From: Streptomyces silvae
GTDB taxonomy: Bacteria; Actinomycetota; Actinomycetes; Streptomycetales; Streptomycetaceae
Assembly (NCBI RefSeq): GCF_016745505.1
Contig: NZ_JAERUC010000113.1
Span: forward strand, 1-36,974
Length of the DNA stretch: 36,974 nucleotides
Direction of reading: 5' to 3'
Below, in pieces: positions 24,085-31,140 of the stretch; within the stretch, counting starts at the first letter, position 1, and every line of letters starts with the position of its first letter. The notes beneath the pieces are model-generated. The model did no database searches, was not told the origin of the DNA, and worked only from the letters and a program-made list of their open reading frames with translations. The position numbers were made by a program, and so were the translations under genes.

Positions 24085-24122
24085 CAGGGCCGGGTGGAGG
24101 ATTCTTCCTCCACCCGGCCCTG
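24085..24122 (+). terminator. tRNA-Gly terminator
   Basis: A 17-bp perfect stem (24085-24101 with 24106-24122) around a TTCT loop begins six bases after the tRNA CCA end. Confidence 0.85.
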
Positions 24123-24137
24123 AGTGCGTCTGCCCGA

Positions 24138-24167
24138 CGGAGACATCTCATGCGGAGACATCTCATG
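24138..24167. repeat. Two-copy 15-bp tandem repeat
   Basis: CGGAGACATCTCATG is repeated exactly in tandem (24138-24152, 24153-24167). It lies between the tRNA-Gly terminator and the DUF1330 stop codon. No function is evident; probably a slippage duplication. Confidence 0.8.
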
Positions 24168-24175
24168 GCCGGGCG

Positions 24176-24523
24176 CTACCCGGAAGGCAGCGCGTCCCTG
24201 ATCGCCTTCGCGGAGGAGGCCGGGTCGTAGCCTTCGGGGACACCCTCGACCAGGATGATGTCGCCCTCGATGTGCCGTGAGCGCAGCGGTGCGATCTCCT
24301 GGTACCCGGGCGAGTCCCACCAGGCCCGCGCCTCGGCGATGCCGGGGAAGCCGAGCACGACGACGGCCCCGGGCCAGCTGCCCTCCTTCACCTCGTGCGG
24401 CGCGAAGTGCACGAGGAAGCTGCCGCCGTACGCCTCGAAGGTGGCGGGGAGCCGTTCGACGTACTCGGCGATCTCCGGGTGCGGGGCGGCGTCCTGCAGG
24501 TGGGCTATCGCGTAGGCGGGCAT
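24176..24523 (-). CDS. DUF1330 family protein
   Basis: The 115-residue protein begins MPAYAIAHLQDAAPHPEIAEYV and contains YGGSFLVHFA, VVVLGFPGIAEARAWWDSPGYQEIAPLR and GDIILVEGV, the conserved layout of DUF1330 (dimeric alpha-beta barrel fold). Members are small cytoplasmic proteins of unknown function. The ATG at 24523 has GGAAGGA seven bases upstream. It appears to be a single-gene unit. Confidence 0.9.
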   Translation of the reverse strand: MPAYAIAHLQDAAPHPEIAEYVERLPATFEAYGGSFLVHFAPHEVKEGSWPGAVVVLGFPGIAEARAWWDSPGYQEIAPLRSRHIEGDIILVEGVPEGYDPASSAKAIRDALPSG

Positions 24524-24706
24524 CAGGTGTCCTTCCGGTCGGCGGGGCTCCGTGATCCGGAGCCTGCCACGACCGGGCCTTCGACTCGATTACCCGGCAG
24601 GTAAGGCGCCTCCGCCGGCGAGGTACGGCGGATGGCTCCTCGGCCCGGCCATGCCTGATGCACCCGGTCGGCTCCGGTCCGCCGGGCCGGGCACCGCCAC
24701 GCGGCC

Positions 24707-24901
24707 TCAGAAGCTGATCTGGTTGATCGTGTCGGCTATCGAGTTCATGAATCTGTTGATCGACGGCGCCATGCCGGTCGAGGCGAGGAAGAAGCCGAAG
24801 AGCACGGCGACGACCGCCGGGCCGCCCTTGATGGATCCGCCGCGGATCAGCACCACCAGGACGATCCCCAGCAGAAGCACCACAGACAGTGAAATGGCCA
24901 C
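24707..24901 (-). CDS. Small two-helix membrane protein
   Basis: The 64-residue product starts with GTG at 24901 (AAGGGTG nine bases upstream). It has two hydrophobic segments, about 3-20 (ISLSVVLLLGIVLVVLI) and 28-43 (PAVVAVLFGFFLASTGM), with a short basic loop RGGSIKGG between, and an amphipathic C-terminal stretch (APSINRFMNSIADTINQ). Short membrane proteins with this type of LFGFFLAST second helix occur in Streptomyces chromosomes and, as I recall, also in conjugative elements; I cannot name a family. The gene stands alone on its strand. Confidence 0.65.
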   Translation of the reverse strand: MAISLSVVLLLGIVLVVLIRGGSIKGGPAVVAVLFGFFLASTGMAPSINRFMNSIADTINQISF

Positions 24902-25471
24902 GACTGATCACACCCTTGGTCGGTCCGCCTTGCCGGCCCGGTGGCGTGCGGCCGGCACACCTCCGTCGTGTCCATCGTGCCACCAACTCCCCTGTGGCTG
25001 CTGCCGGGTGATGGAGAGAGATGACCGGATCGCGCCATCCTCGCGCCCGCGTGCTCCCGCGCACGCCCTCGCGTGCTCCCCTCACGCTCCGGCGCACACG
25101 ACGGGCGCTCACGAAGCGCCGGGCGGGCGGTTGCGGGGCGCCGGGCGGGCGGCCGCCGCGTGCGGGGCGGGAGGTTCGCCGGGCGCGGGACAGCCGGTCG
25201 CGAAAAACTGTGAAGCCGCTGTGCGCAGGGAAGTTCGAATATCGGCCGGTGTGATCGTTTCCATATCCCCACACTTCATTCACAGCGATTTGCCAGCAGT
25301 TCGTGCGACGAAATTCACTCTCGTCAACAACCCGCCGATATGCACCATTTAAGCCGGATGAATCCGTACGTAACTGGCGCTTGTCAGTGGTTTCGTTTTT
25401 GAATGACCGGGAACACGCGATATCTCTTGAGGGTTTTACGCATACCGATCGACCGGTCTAAGGTGCATGAG
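24902..25471. other. 570-bp region without a convincing gene
   Basis: The first ~300 bp are very GC-rich with repeated CGCGTGCTCCC (25048-25058 and 25070-25080) and only reading frames of Arg/Pro-rich, low-quality protein. From about 25200 the sequence becomes clearly more AT-rich and includes runs such as GTTTCGTTTTTGAATGA, as expected for a promoter region of the acyltransferase gene. No tRNA or known RNA was recognised. Confidence 0.6.
25410..25435 (+). promoter_or_regulatory. SigR/ECF-like promoter candidate for the acyltransferase gene
   Basis: GGAAC (25410-25414), 18 bases, then GTT (25433-25435), resembling the GGAAT-N18-GTT promoters of the oxidative-stress sigma factor SigR and related ECF sigma factors. 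The start codon is 36 bp downstream. The motif is short and could be chance. Confidence 0.35.
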
Positions 25472-26635
25472 ATGTCCAAAGCTCCGAGCGAAATTCAGAG
25501 GGCCCCGATCACCCCGGAGAGCCGGGAGTCGGAGCCGAGACACGAGCAGACCGTGACGATCGCGGAGGCCCCCTCCCCCACCGCCAGGACCGCTCCGGCC
25601 CGCGCCACGGAGCCCGCACCGGCCAAGCGTCGTGACGCGTACTTCGACAATGTGAAGTACCTCGCGATCGTGCTGGTCGCCGTGGCCCACGCGTGGGAGC
25701 CGGTGATGGACGGCAGTCGCACGACGCGGGCGCTGTACATGATCGTGTACACGTTCCACATGCCGGCGTTCATCCTCGTATCGGGCTATTTCTCACGGTC
25801 GTTCGACATGAGCGCGCCCAAGGTGAAGCGTCTCGTCACCGGGGTCGTGGTGCCCTATGTGATCTTCGAGACCGCCTACTCGCTCTTCAGGCGGTACGCC
25901 GGTGGCGTGGAGGACACGTCCATCACCCTGCTCGACCCGCTCTTCCTCACGTGGTTCCTGATCGCGCTGTTCATCTGGCGGGTCACCACACCGCTGTGGC
26001 AGTCGCTGCGCCACCCGCTTCCGGTCGCCCTCGGGATCGCGATGCTCGCCTCGGTGACGCCGGAGATCGGCGACGACCTGGACCTGCAGCGCGTCTGCCA
26101 GCTCCTGCCGTTCTTCGTGCTCGGCCTGCTGATGAAGCCGGAGCACTTCCAGCTGGTCCGGCGCCGCGAGGTGCGGCTGCTCTCCCTGCCGCTGGTCGCC
26201 GGCGCCCTGGTCTTCGCGTACTGGGCGGCGCCGCGCATGCAGCTCGGCTGGTTCTACCGGAGCAACAGCGCCCAGGAGATGGACTTCCAGTGGTGGGCGG
26301 GGCCCGTGATGACCCTGGCGATGTTCGGGTGCGCGCTGCTCCTCACGGTCGCGTTCCTCGCCTGGGTCCCGCGCCGTCACATGTGGTTCACCGTGCTGGG
26401 CGCCGGGACGATCTGCGGCTACCTGCTGCACGGCTTCCTGGTGAAGGGCGCCGGCTACTACGGGCTGTTCGACCGGTACGAGTGGCTCTCGGGCCCCCTG
26501 GGGCTCGTCGTCGTCTCCCTCGTCGCGGCCCTCGTCGTGACGCTGTTCTGCACCCCGCCGGTCCGGCGCGTCCTGCGCTTCGCGACCGAGCCGGACATGG
26601 ACTGGGCGTTCCGCCGCAGTCCTGCCAAGCGCTGA
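25472..26635 (+). CDS. Acyltransferase-3 family integral membrane protein
   Basis: From the ATG at 25472 (AAGGTG eight bases upstream) the product is 387 residues. The first ~52 residues are a Pro/Glu/Arg-rich cytoplasmic region. Then RRDAYFDNVKYLAIVLVAVAHAWEP carries the conserved His73, and FHMPAFILVSGYF carries His96 in the second conserved motif of this family. About ten membrane helices follow, and LLHGFLVKG lies near the end. Related proteins (fucose 4-O-acetylase/OatA-like acyltransferase domain) O-acylate cell-surface sugars or lipids. The acceptor cannot be told from sequence. A terminator separates it from the convergent HD-domain gene. Confidence 0.85.
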   Translation: MSKAPSEIQRAPITPESRESEPRHEQTVTIAEAPSPTARTAPARATEPAPAKRRDAYFDNVKYLAIVLVAVAHAWEPVMDGSRTTRALYMIVYTFHMPAFILVSGYFSRSFDMSAPKVKRLVTGVVVPYVIFETAYSLFRRYAGGVEDTSITLLDPLFLTWFLIALFIWRVTTPLWQSLRHPLPVALGIAMLASVTPEIGDDLDLQRVCQLLPFFVLGLLMKPEHFQLVRRREVRLLSLPLVAGALVFAYWAAPRMQLGWFYRSNSAQEMDFQWWAGPVMTLAMFGCALLLTVAFLAWVPRRHMWFTVLGAGTICGYLLHGFLVKGAGYYGLFDRYEWLSGPLGLVVVSLVAALVVTLFCTPPVRRVLRFATEPDMDWAFRRSPAKR

Positions 26636-26647
26636 GCCTGTCCGGAT

Positions 26648-26669
26648 CGGCCCCTCCCGCCGGGGGCCG
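26648..26669. terminator. Short stem-loop between convergent genes
   Basis: CGGCCCC pairs with GGGGCCG (7 bp, 8-base loop) 12 bp after the acyltransferase stop codon and 14 bp from the stop codon of the HD-domain gene. Confidence 0.55.
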
Positions 26670-26683
26670 GTCCCGCCGGCGTC

Positions 26684-27184
26684 TCAGCCGGCCGCGGGGT
26701 TGGCTTGATCCCGCTGTTCGGCGGGCCTGACACCCCCGTCGAGCCCCAACAGCCCCCGTACCTGCGCATATTTCTCGGTCAGCCGGGTACGGGTCGCCGG
26801 CTCCAGCACCGCGAGCCGGTCCGGGTCCGCGTTGTGCGCCAGATCCGACTCCTTGATCAGCAGCGCCCCGGGCGTGGCGAGAATCCGCCCGGTGTACGCG
26901 AAGAGGTCCTCGCCGTCCCGCTTGGTGACGGCGAGGACCATTTCCTTTACCCGTCCGGGAAGCGCGGCCTCGTCCAGCCACTGCCGGGACAGTGCCCCGT
27001 CCTCCACCGCGTCGTGCAGCCAGGCGGCGGCGATCTGCTCCTCGCTGCCGCCCCGCACCCGTACCCCCTCGGCCACCGCGGCCAGATGCTCGGCGTACGG
27101 GCGCCCCGCCTTGTCGGTCTGCCGGCGATGGGCCTCGCGGGCGATCGCCTCCACCTGGGACAGCGTCAGATACGGGTTCGGCAT
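26684..27184 (-). CDS. HD-domain phosphohydrolase (SpoT-like fold)
   Basis: The 166-residue protein begins MPNPYLTLSQVEAIAREAHRRQ and contains YAEHLAAVAEGV, AAWLHDAVED (the HD metal site) and IKESDLAHNAD, in the order and spacing of RelA/SpoT-type HD hydrolases. It lacks synthetase or regulatory domains, so it may be a small nucleotide hydrolase; the substrate is unknown. The ATG at 27184 is preceded six bases upstream by TACAGT, so it may be leaderless. It is divergent from the cation antiporter gene, with a shared 150-bp control region. Confidence 0.85.
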   Translation of the reverse strand: MPNPYLTLSQVEAIAREAHRRQTDKAGRPYAEHLAAVAEGVRVRGGSEEQIAAAWLHDAVEDGALSRQWLDEAALPGRVKEMVLAVTKRDGEDLFAYTGRILATPGALLIKESDLAHNADPDRLAVLEPATRTRLTEKYAQVRGLLGLDGGVRPAEQRDQANPAAG

Positions 27185-27190
27185 GGGCCG

Positions 27191-27196
27191 ACTGTA
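27191..27196 (-). promoter_or_regulatory. Predicted -10 box of the HD-domain gene
   Basis: TACAGT on the minus strand fits TANNNT and ends six bases before the ATG at 27184. No clear -35 box. Confidence 0.4.
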
Positions 27197-27239
27197 CGCC
27201 GGGCTCCGCCGTCTTTCGGAGGGTTCGGGAGGGCACCTT

Positions 27240-27271
27240 GAATCGTTCGGTAAACTAATTACTGACGATTC
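27240..27271. promoter_or_regulatory. AT-rich inverted repeat in the divergent HD/antiporter promoter region
   Basis: GAATCGT (27240-27246) and ACGATTC (27265-27271) are perfect inverted copies separated by 18 bases; inside, GTAA and TTAC are again inverted but off-centre by one base. The core is AT-rich in a GC-rich genome. It could be an operator serving both genes. Confidence 0.4.
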
Positions 27272-27335
27272 CTTGACGCACTCTTGACCCAAAGAAGGAG
27301 ACGGGCTCATCGGACACGCAGACACGCTCATCGCC

Positions 27336-28514
27336 ATGGGGGGCGCGTTCCTCGCCGCCGCCATCCTTGCCCGCGTCGGCGGCCGGATCGGGCTGCCGAC
27401 CATCCCCCTGTTCATCCTCGCCGGGATCCTCCTCGGCCCGCACACGCCCGGGGTCGTCCTCCTCGACGACCCGCACGACCTGGAGATGCTGTCCGCGCTC
27501 GGTCTGGTGCTGCTGCTCTTCTACCTGGGCCTGGAGTTCCACCTCGACGACCTCAAAGCGGGCGGCCGGAAGATGGTGCTCGCGGGCACCGTCTATCTGA
27601 TCCTCAACGTCGGCGCAGGGCTCGGCTTCGGGTTCGTCCTGGGCTGGGGCAATGCCGAGGCGCTGGTCCTGGCCGGTGTGATCGGGATCTCGTCCTCGGC
27701 GATCGTGACGAAGATCCTGGTCGACCTGAAGCGGCTGAACAGCCCGGAGACCAAGCCGATCCTCGGCATCATCGTCGTCGACGACGTCTTCCTCGCCCTC
27801 TACCTGGCCGCTCTGCAACCGATCCTCTCCCACTCCGACGGACTCGGCGCCGCACTGCGGGACGGTGGCAAGGCGTTCGGCTTCCTGCTGCTGCTGGCTC
27901 TCGCGGCCCGTTTCGGCACCAAGCTCATCAGCAAGCTGATCGACACGCGGGACGACGAGCTGCTGGTCATCTCGTTCCTGGGGGCCGCGGTCTTCGTCGC
28001 CGGTGTCTCCGACTGGTTCGGGGTCGCCGACGCCATCGGGGCGTTCATGGTGGGGCTGATGCTCGGCAGCACGAGCTCGGGCGACCGCATCATGAAGCTG
28101 GTGCACCCCCTGCGGGACGCCTTCGGCGCCATCTTCTTCTTCGCGTTCGGGCTCTCCATCAACCCGGGGGACCTGCCGAGCGTGATGTGGCCGGTGCTGA
28201 TGGCGGTCGCGCTGACGGTGGCGATGAACGTGCTCTCCGGCATGTTCTCCGCGCGGGTCTACGGGTTCGGCCCGCTGGAGGCGTCGAACATCTCCACCAC
28301 ACTGATGGCGCGCGGTGAGTTCGCGCTGATCCTCGCCACCATGGCGGCGGGGGCCGGACTGGACGAACGGCTCTCCCCGTTCATCGCCGGTTACGTGCTC
28401 GTCCTCGCGGTCCTCGCACCGCTGGCCGCCGGACGGTCGACCTGGCTGGCCCGGATCCTGCCCGGGGGCCGGGTGAAGGAGAAGGAGGAGGAGAAAGTGT
28501 CGGTACCGGCGTGA
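27336..28514 (+). CDS. CPA2-family cation/proton antiporter (KefB-like membrane domain)
   Basis: The product is 392 residues from the ATG at 27336. Family features are GRIGLPTIPLFILAGILLGP near the N-terminus, LFYLGLEF, VIGISSSAIVTKIL, GIIVVDDVFLALYL (two Asp as in cation-binding sites of CPA2 transporters), FVAGVSDWFGVADAIGAFMVGL and MARGEFALIL. It ends in a short Lys/Glu-rich tail and lacks the TrkA nucleotide-binding domain of KefB/KefC, so it may exchange K+ or Na+ for H+ without that regulator. The start is uncertain: the only good ribosome-binding site (AAGGAG) is upstream and ideally placed for an ATC codon at 27309, where a start codon would give a complete first helix (LIGHADTLIAMGGAFLAAAIL). 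Confidence 0.88.
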   Translation: MGGAFLAAAILARVGGRIGLPTIPLFILAGILLGPHTPGVVLLDDPHDLEMLSALGLVLLLFYLGLEFHLDDLKAGGRKMVLAGTVYLILNVGAGLGFGFVLGWGNAEALVLAGVIGISSSAIVTKILVDLKRLNSPETKPILGIIVVDDVFLALYLAALQPILSHSDGLGAALRDGGKAFGFLLLLALAARFGTKLISKLIDTRDDELLVISFLGAAVFVAGVSDWFGVADAIGAFMVGLMLGSTSSGDRIMKLVHPLRDAFGAIFFFAFGLSINPGDLPSVMWPVLMAVALTVAMNVLSGMFSARVYGFGPLEASNISTTLMARGEFALILATMAAGAGLDERLSPFIAGYVLVLAVLAPLAAGRSTWLARILPGGRVKEKEEEKVSVPA

Positions 28515-28518
28515 CGGA

Positions 28519-28566
28519 GCCCGGATCGGGTGCGGGGGCGGCCGGCCCTCGTACCCGACACCGGGC
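28519..28566 (+). terminator. Terminator candidate after the antiporter gene
   Basis: GCCCGG (28519-28524) pairs with CCGGGC (28561-28566), and CGGGT with ACCCG just inside, separated by a small internal loop. It lies five bases after the antiporter stop codon and before the convergent phosphatase gene. Confidence 0.5.
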
Positions 28567-28635
28567 ACTCTCACGTTCGGGTGACACAGGGTCCACACCT
28601 TGACGCCTGTACCGTTTCAGCCGCTTTCGTGGGTT

Positions 28636-29799
28636 TCAGGCGCGGCGGGACAGCAGCAGGAGCGCGCGGTCGTCGTTGACGTCCTTCGCGCAGGCCTCGA
28701 TCAGGTGCCAGGCCGCCCCCTCGAAGCCGGTCGAGACATAGCGGTCGGCCTCGCCGGTCAGCCGGTCGATGCCCTCGGCGATGTCCCGGTCCGAGGCCTC
28801 CACCAGGCCGTCCGTGAAGAGCATCAGGACGTCCCCGGGCGCCAGCGAGCCCTTCACCGCGTCGAACTCCGCACCGTCGTACACCCCGAGCAGCGGGCCC
28901 TCCGCGGCCATCTCCTCCCACCGGCCGCTGCCCGCGTGCAGTTGGAGGGCGGGGGGATGACCGGCCGACAGGAGTTCGTAGTCGCCGGAGTCCAGGTCCA
29001 GGACGAGATGGATGGAGGTGGCGAAGCCCTCGTCCCAGTCCTGGCGCAGCAGATAGCCGTTGGCGGCGGGCAGGAAGCCGTGCGGGGGCAGGGAGCCGAG
29101 GAGGCCGCCGAAGGCTCCGGACAGCAGCAGGGCGCGGGAACCCGCGTCCATGCCCTTGCCGGAGACGTCGGTGAGCACGACCTCCAGGGTGCGCCCGCCG
29201 TTGGTACGGGCGGCGACGACGAAGTCGCCGGAGAAGGACTGGCCGCCCGCCGGGCGGAGCGCCATCTCGCGGTGCCAGCCCTCGGGCAGCCGGGGCAGGG
29301 CGCTCTGGACCCGGATCCGCTCGCGCAGGTCGAAGAGCATCGTGCCGCCGCGCCGCCACGGCACCCCGACCCTGGCCCGGAACTGGGCGAGTACGAGCCC
29401 GAAGAAGCCGCAGGCGGCGACGACGAGGACGGTGCCCGGGGTGACCCGGGCGGGGCCCTCCGCGTAGGGGCCGAGGGCGATGGACTCCACGATCAGGGCC
29501 GTGGCCGCGGTCGCGTAGAGACTCAGCAGACTGGCCGGCCGCAGCAGCAGACCGCCCGCCACGATCGGCAGGGCCAGGGCGGTCGGGGAGCACCAGACCG
29601 GGTTCAGCAGCGTGGTGCAGGTGATGACCGGAATGATGATCAGCAGGCCGGCCAGGGCTATCCAGTCGGAGCCGTCACCCCGGAAGTAGTCGACCCCGGA
29701 CCTGCGCAGCGCGATGCGCGCCCGGTGCAGTGATCTTCGCCACCGGGCGGTGTAGGTGTCTGCTCCTCTGCGACGGGCCATTGCCCGGACCTTATCCAC
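28636..29799 (-). CDS. Membrane-bound PP2C-type (SpoIIE/RsbU) serine phosphatase
   Basis: The 387-residue protein starts with GTG at 29799 (GGAGG eight bases upstream). Four membrane helices (about 45-64, 72-88, 92-108, 121-140) precede a SpoIIE-type PP2C domain with the metal-binding motifs SGDF (190-193), LTDVSGKGMDAG (209-220), SAGHPP (278-283), FTDGLVEA (328-335) and NDDRALLLL (375-383). Such phosphatases reactivate anti-anti-sigma factors in partner-switching pathways that control stress and sporulation sigma factors. Streptomyces has many; no sensor domain apart from the membrane helices is visible, and no anti-sigma partner is encoded nearby. Confidence 0.92.
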   Translation of the reverse strand: MDKVRAMARRRGADTYTARWRRSLHRARIALRRSGVDYFRGDGSDWIALAGLLIIIPVITCTTLLNPVWCSPTALALPIVAGGLLLRPASLLSLYATAATALIVESIALGPYAEGPARVTPGTVLVVAACGFFGLVLAQFRARVGVPWRRGGTMLFDLRERIRVQSALPRLPEGWHREMALRPAGGQSFSGDFVVAARTNGGRTLEVVLTDVSGKGMDAGSRALLLSGAFGGLLGSLPPHGFLPAANGYLLRQDWDEGFATSIHLVLDLDSGDYELLSAGHPPALQLHAGSGRWEEMAAEGPLLGVYDGAEFDAVKGSLAPGDVLMLFTDGLVEASDRDIAEGIDRLTGEADRYVSTGFEGAAWHLIEACAKDVNDDRALLLLSRRA

Positions 29800-29885
29800 C
29801 CGACGGCCTCCGGTGCAGGGGGACCCGGTGACAATGTGTTCGAAACGGGTTCGCCCGAACGGCTTTGCCCTGGTAAGCAGGGCTC

Positions 29886-31118
29886 ATGAACACGGAACTA
29901 CGGGCGTTGTCGGCCTCGGAATGGGATGCCTGGTTCGGCTGTGTGGAGTTGGCGTTCGGCGGCGTCCCGTTCTCCCCGGAGAGCCGTGAGATGTACGCCT
30001 CGCTGGCCGAGCCGCGGCGTGCGATCGGCCACTGGGACGGCGCGGAGTGCGTGGGGACGGCCGGGGCGTACAGCTTCCGGGTGACCGTGCCCGGCGGTGC
30101 GGCGGTGCCGGCCGCGGGCGTCACGATGGTGAGCGTCTCCTCGACGCACCGCAGGCAGGGGCTGCTGACGTCGATGATGCGACGCCAGCTGGACGACGTC
30201 CGCGCGTGGGGCGAGCCGCTCGCGATGCTGATGGCGTCGGAGCCGGGCATCTACGGCCGGTTCGGCTACGGCGCGGCCACGGTGGAGACCAAGCTGCGGA
30301 TCGACACCACCAAGGCCGGCCTCGCGCTGCCTCCCGGCACGGACGGGGTGCGGGTGCGCCGGTCGGCCCCCGCGCAGGCGCTCGCCGCCTGCGAGGCGGT
30401 GTACGCACGGCTGGCGACGGACCGGCCCGGCACCCCGCTGCGCCGTCCGGGCTGGGAGCAGCTGCCCGTGAACGATCCGGAGAGTGCCCGTGGCGGCGGC
30501 TCCCCGTTGCAGTGCGTCCTCGCGGAGCGGGACGGCGAGGTGACGGGCTACGTCACCTTCCATGTGCGTCCCGCCTGGGAGGAGGCCGGCCCCCGGGGCA
30601 CGGTGGCGGTGCGTGACCTGGCGGCGCTGGACCCCGCGTCGTACGCGGCGCTGTGGCGCCATCTGTTCGGGATCGACCTGACCACGGCGGTCGAGTGCGC
30701 CAACCGGCCGCCGGACGACGCCGTGCTCCGGCTGGTCACCGACGTCCGGCGCTGCGAGGTGCGGGTGCGGGACGGGCTGTACGTCCGGCTGGTCGACGTG
30801 GCCGCCGCGCTGGAGGCCCGCGGCTACCGGACCCCGGTCGACGTGGTGCTGGAGGTGGAGGACGCCTTCTGCCCGTGGAACGAGGGGCGTTGGCGGCTGA
30901 CCGCCGGTGCGGACGGCGCGGTCACCTGCCGCAGGACCGCCGATGAGCCCGAACTGGCGCTCTCCGCGGCCGATCTGGGCGCCGCCTACCTGGGCGGTGT
31001 CTCACTGACGATGCTGGCCGGTGCCGGGAAGGTGCGGGAGCTGCGGGAGGGCGCGCTGGCCCCGGCCGCACTGGCCTTCTCTTCGGACGTACAGCCGTGG
31101 TGCCCGCACGGTTTCTGA
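29886..31118 (+). CDS. Eis-like GNAT N-acetyltransferase
   Basis: The 410-residue protein has the Eis layout: an N-terminal GNAT domain with the acetyl-CoA site VSVSSTHRRQGLLTSMM (about 82-98), the GIYGRFGYG segment carrying Tyr123 (equivalent to the general-acid Tyr of Eis), a second degenerate GNAT domain, and a C-terminal SCP2-like domain. The protein ends in Phe410, and in Eis a terminal Phe carboxylate acts as the catalytic base. Eis enzymes acetylate amines, including aminoglycosides and lysine side chains, but substrate cannot be predicted here. The ATG at 29886 has only a weak ribosome-binding site. It is convergent with nei2, 22 bp apart. Confidence 0.9.
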   Translation: MNTELRALSASEWDAWFGCVELAFGGVPFSPESREMYASLAEPRRAIGHWDGAECVGTAGAYSFRVTVPGGAAVPAAGVTMVSVSSTHRRQGLLTSMMRRQLDDVRAWGEPLAMLMASEPGIYGRFGYGAATVETKLRIDTTKAGLALPPGTDGVRVRRSAPAQALAACEAVYARLATDRPGTPLRRPGWEQLPVNDPESARGGGSPLQCVLAERDGEVTGYVTFHVRPAWEEAGPRGTVAVRDLAALDPASYAALWRHLFGIDLTTAVECANRPPDDAVLRLVTDVRRCEVRVRDGLYVRLVDVAAALEARGYRTPVDVVLEVEDAFCPWNEGRWRLTAGADGAVTCRRTADEPELALSAADLGAAYLGGVSLTMLAGAGKVRELREGALAPAALAFSSDVQPWCPHGF

Positions 31119-31140
31119 GGGCGGGCGGTCCGCGGCGTCC

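Noticed and set aside
25021..25254. A 77-codon plus-strand frame in the gap
   Set aside because: Arg-rich low-complexity product, no ribosome-binding site, no recognisable motif.
23760..25471. A mobile element integrated at the tRNA-Pro/tRNA-Gly pair
   Set aside because: No integrase, no second copy of a tRNA 3' end noticed, and both tRNA genes are intact with normal flanks; only a weak similarity of the small membrane protein to element-borne proteins.
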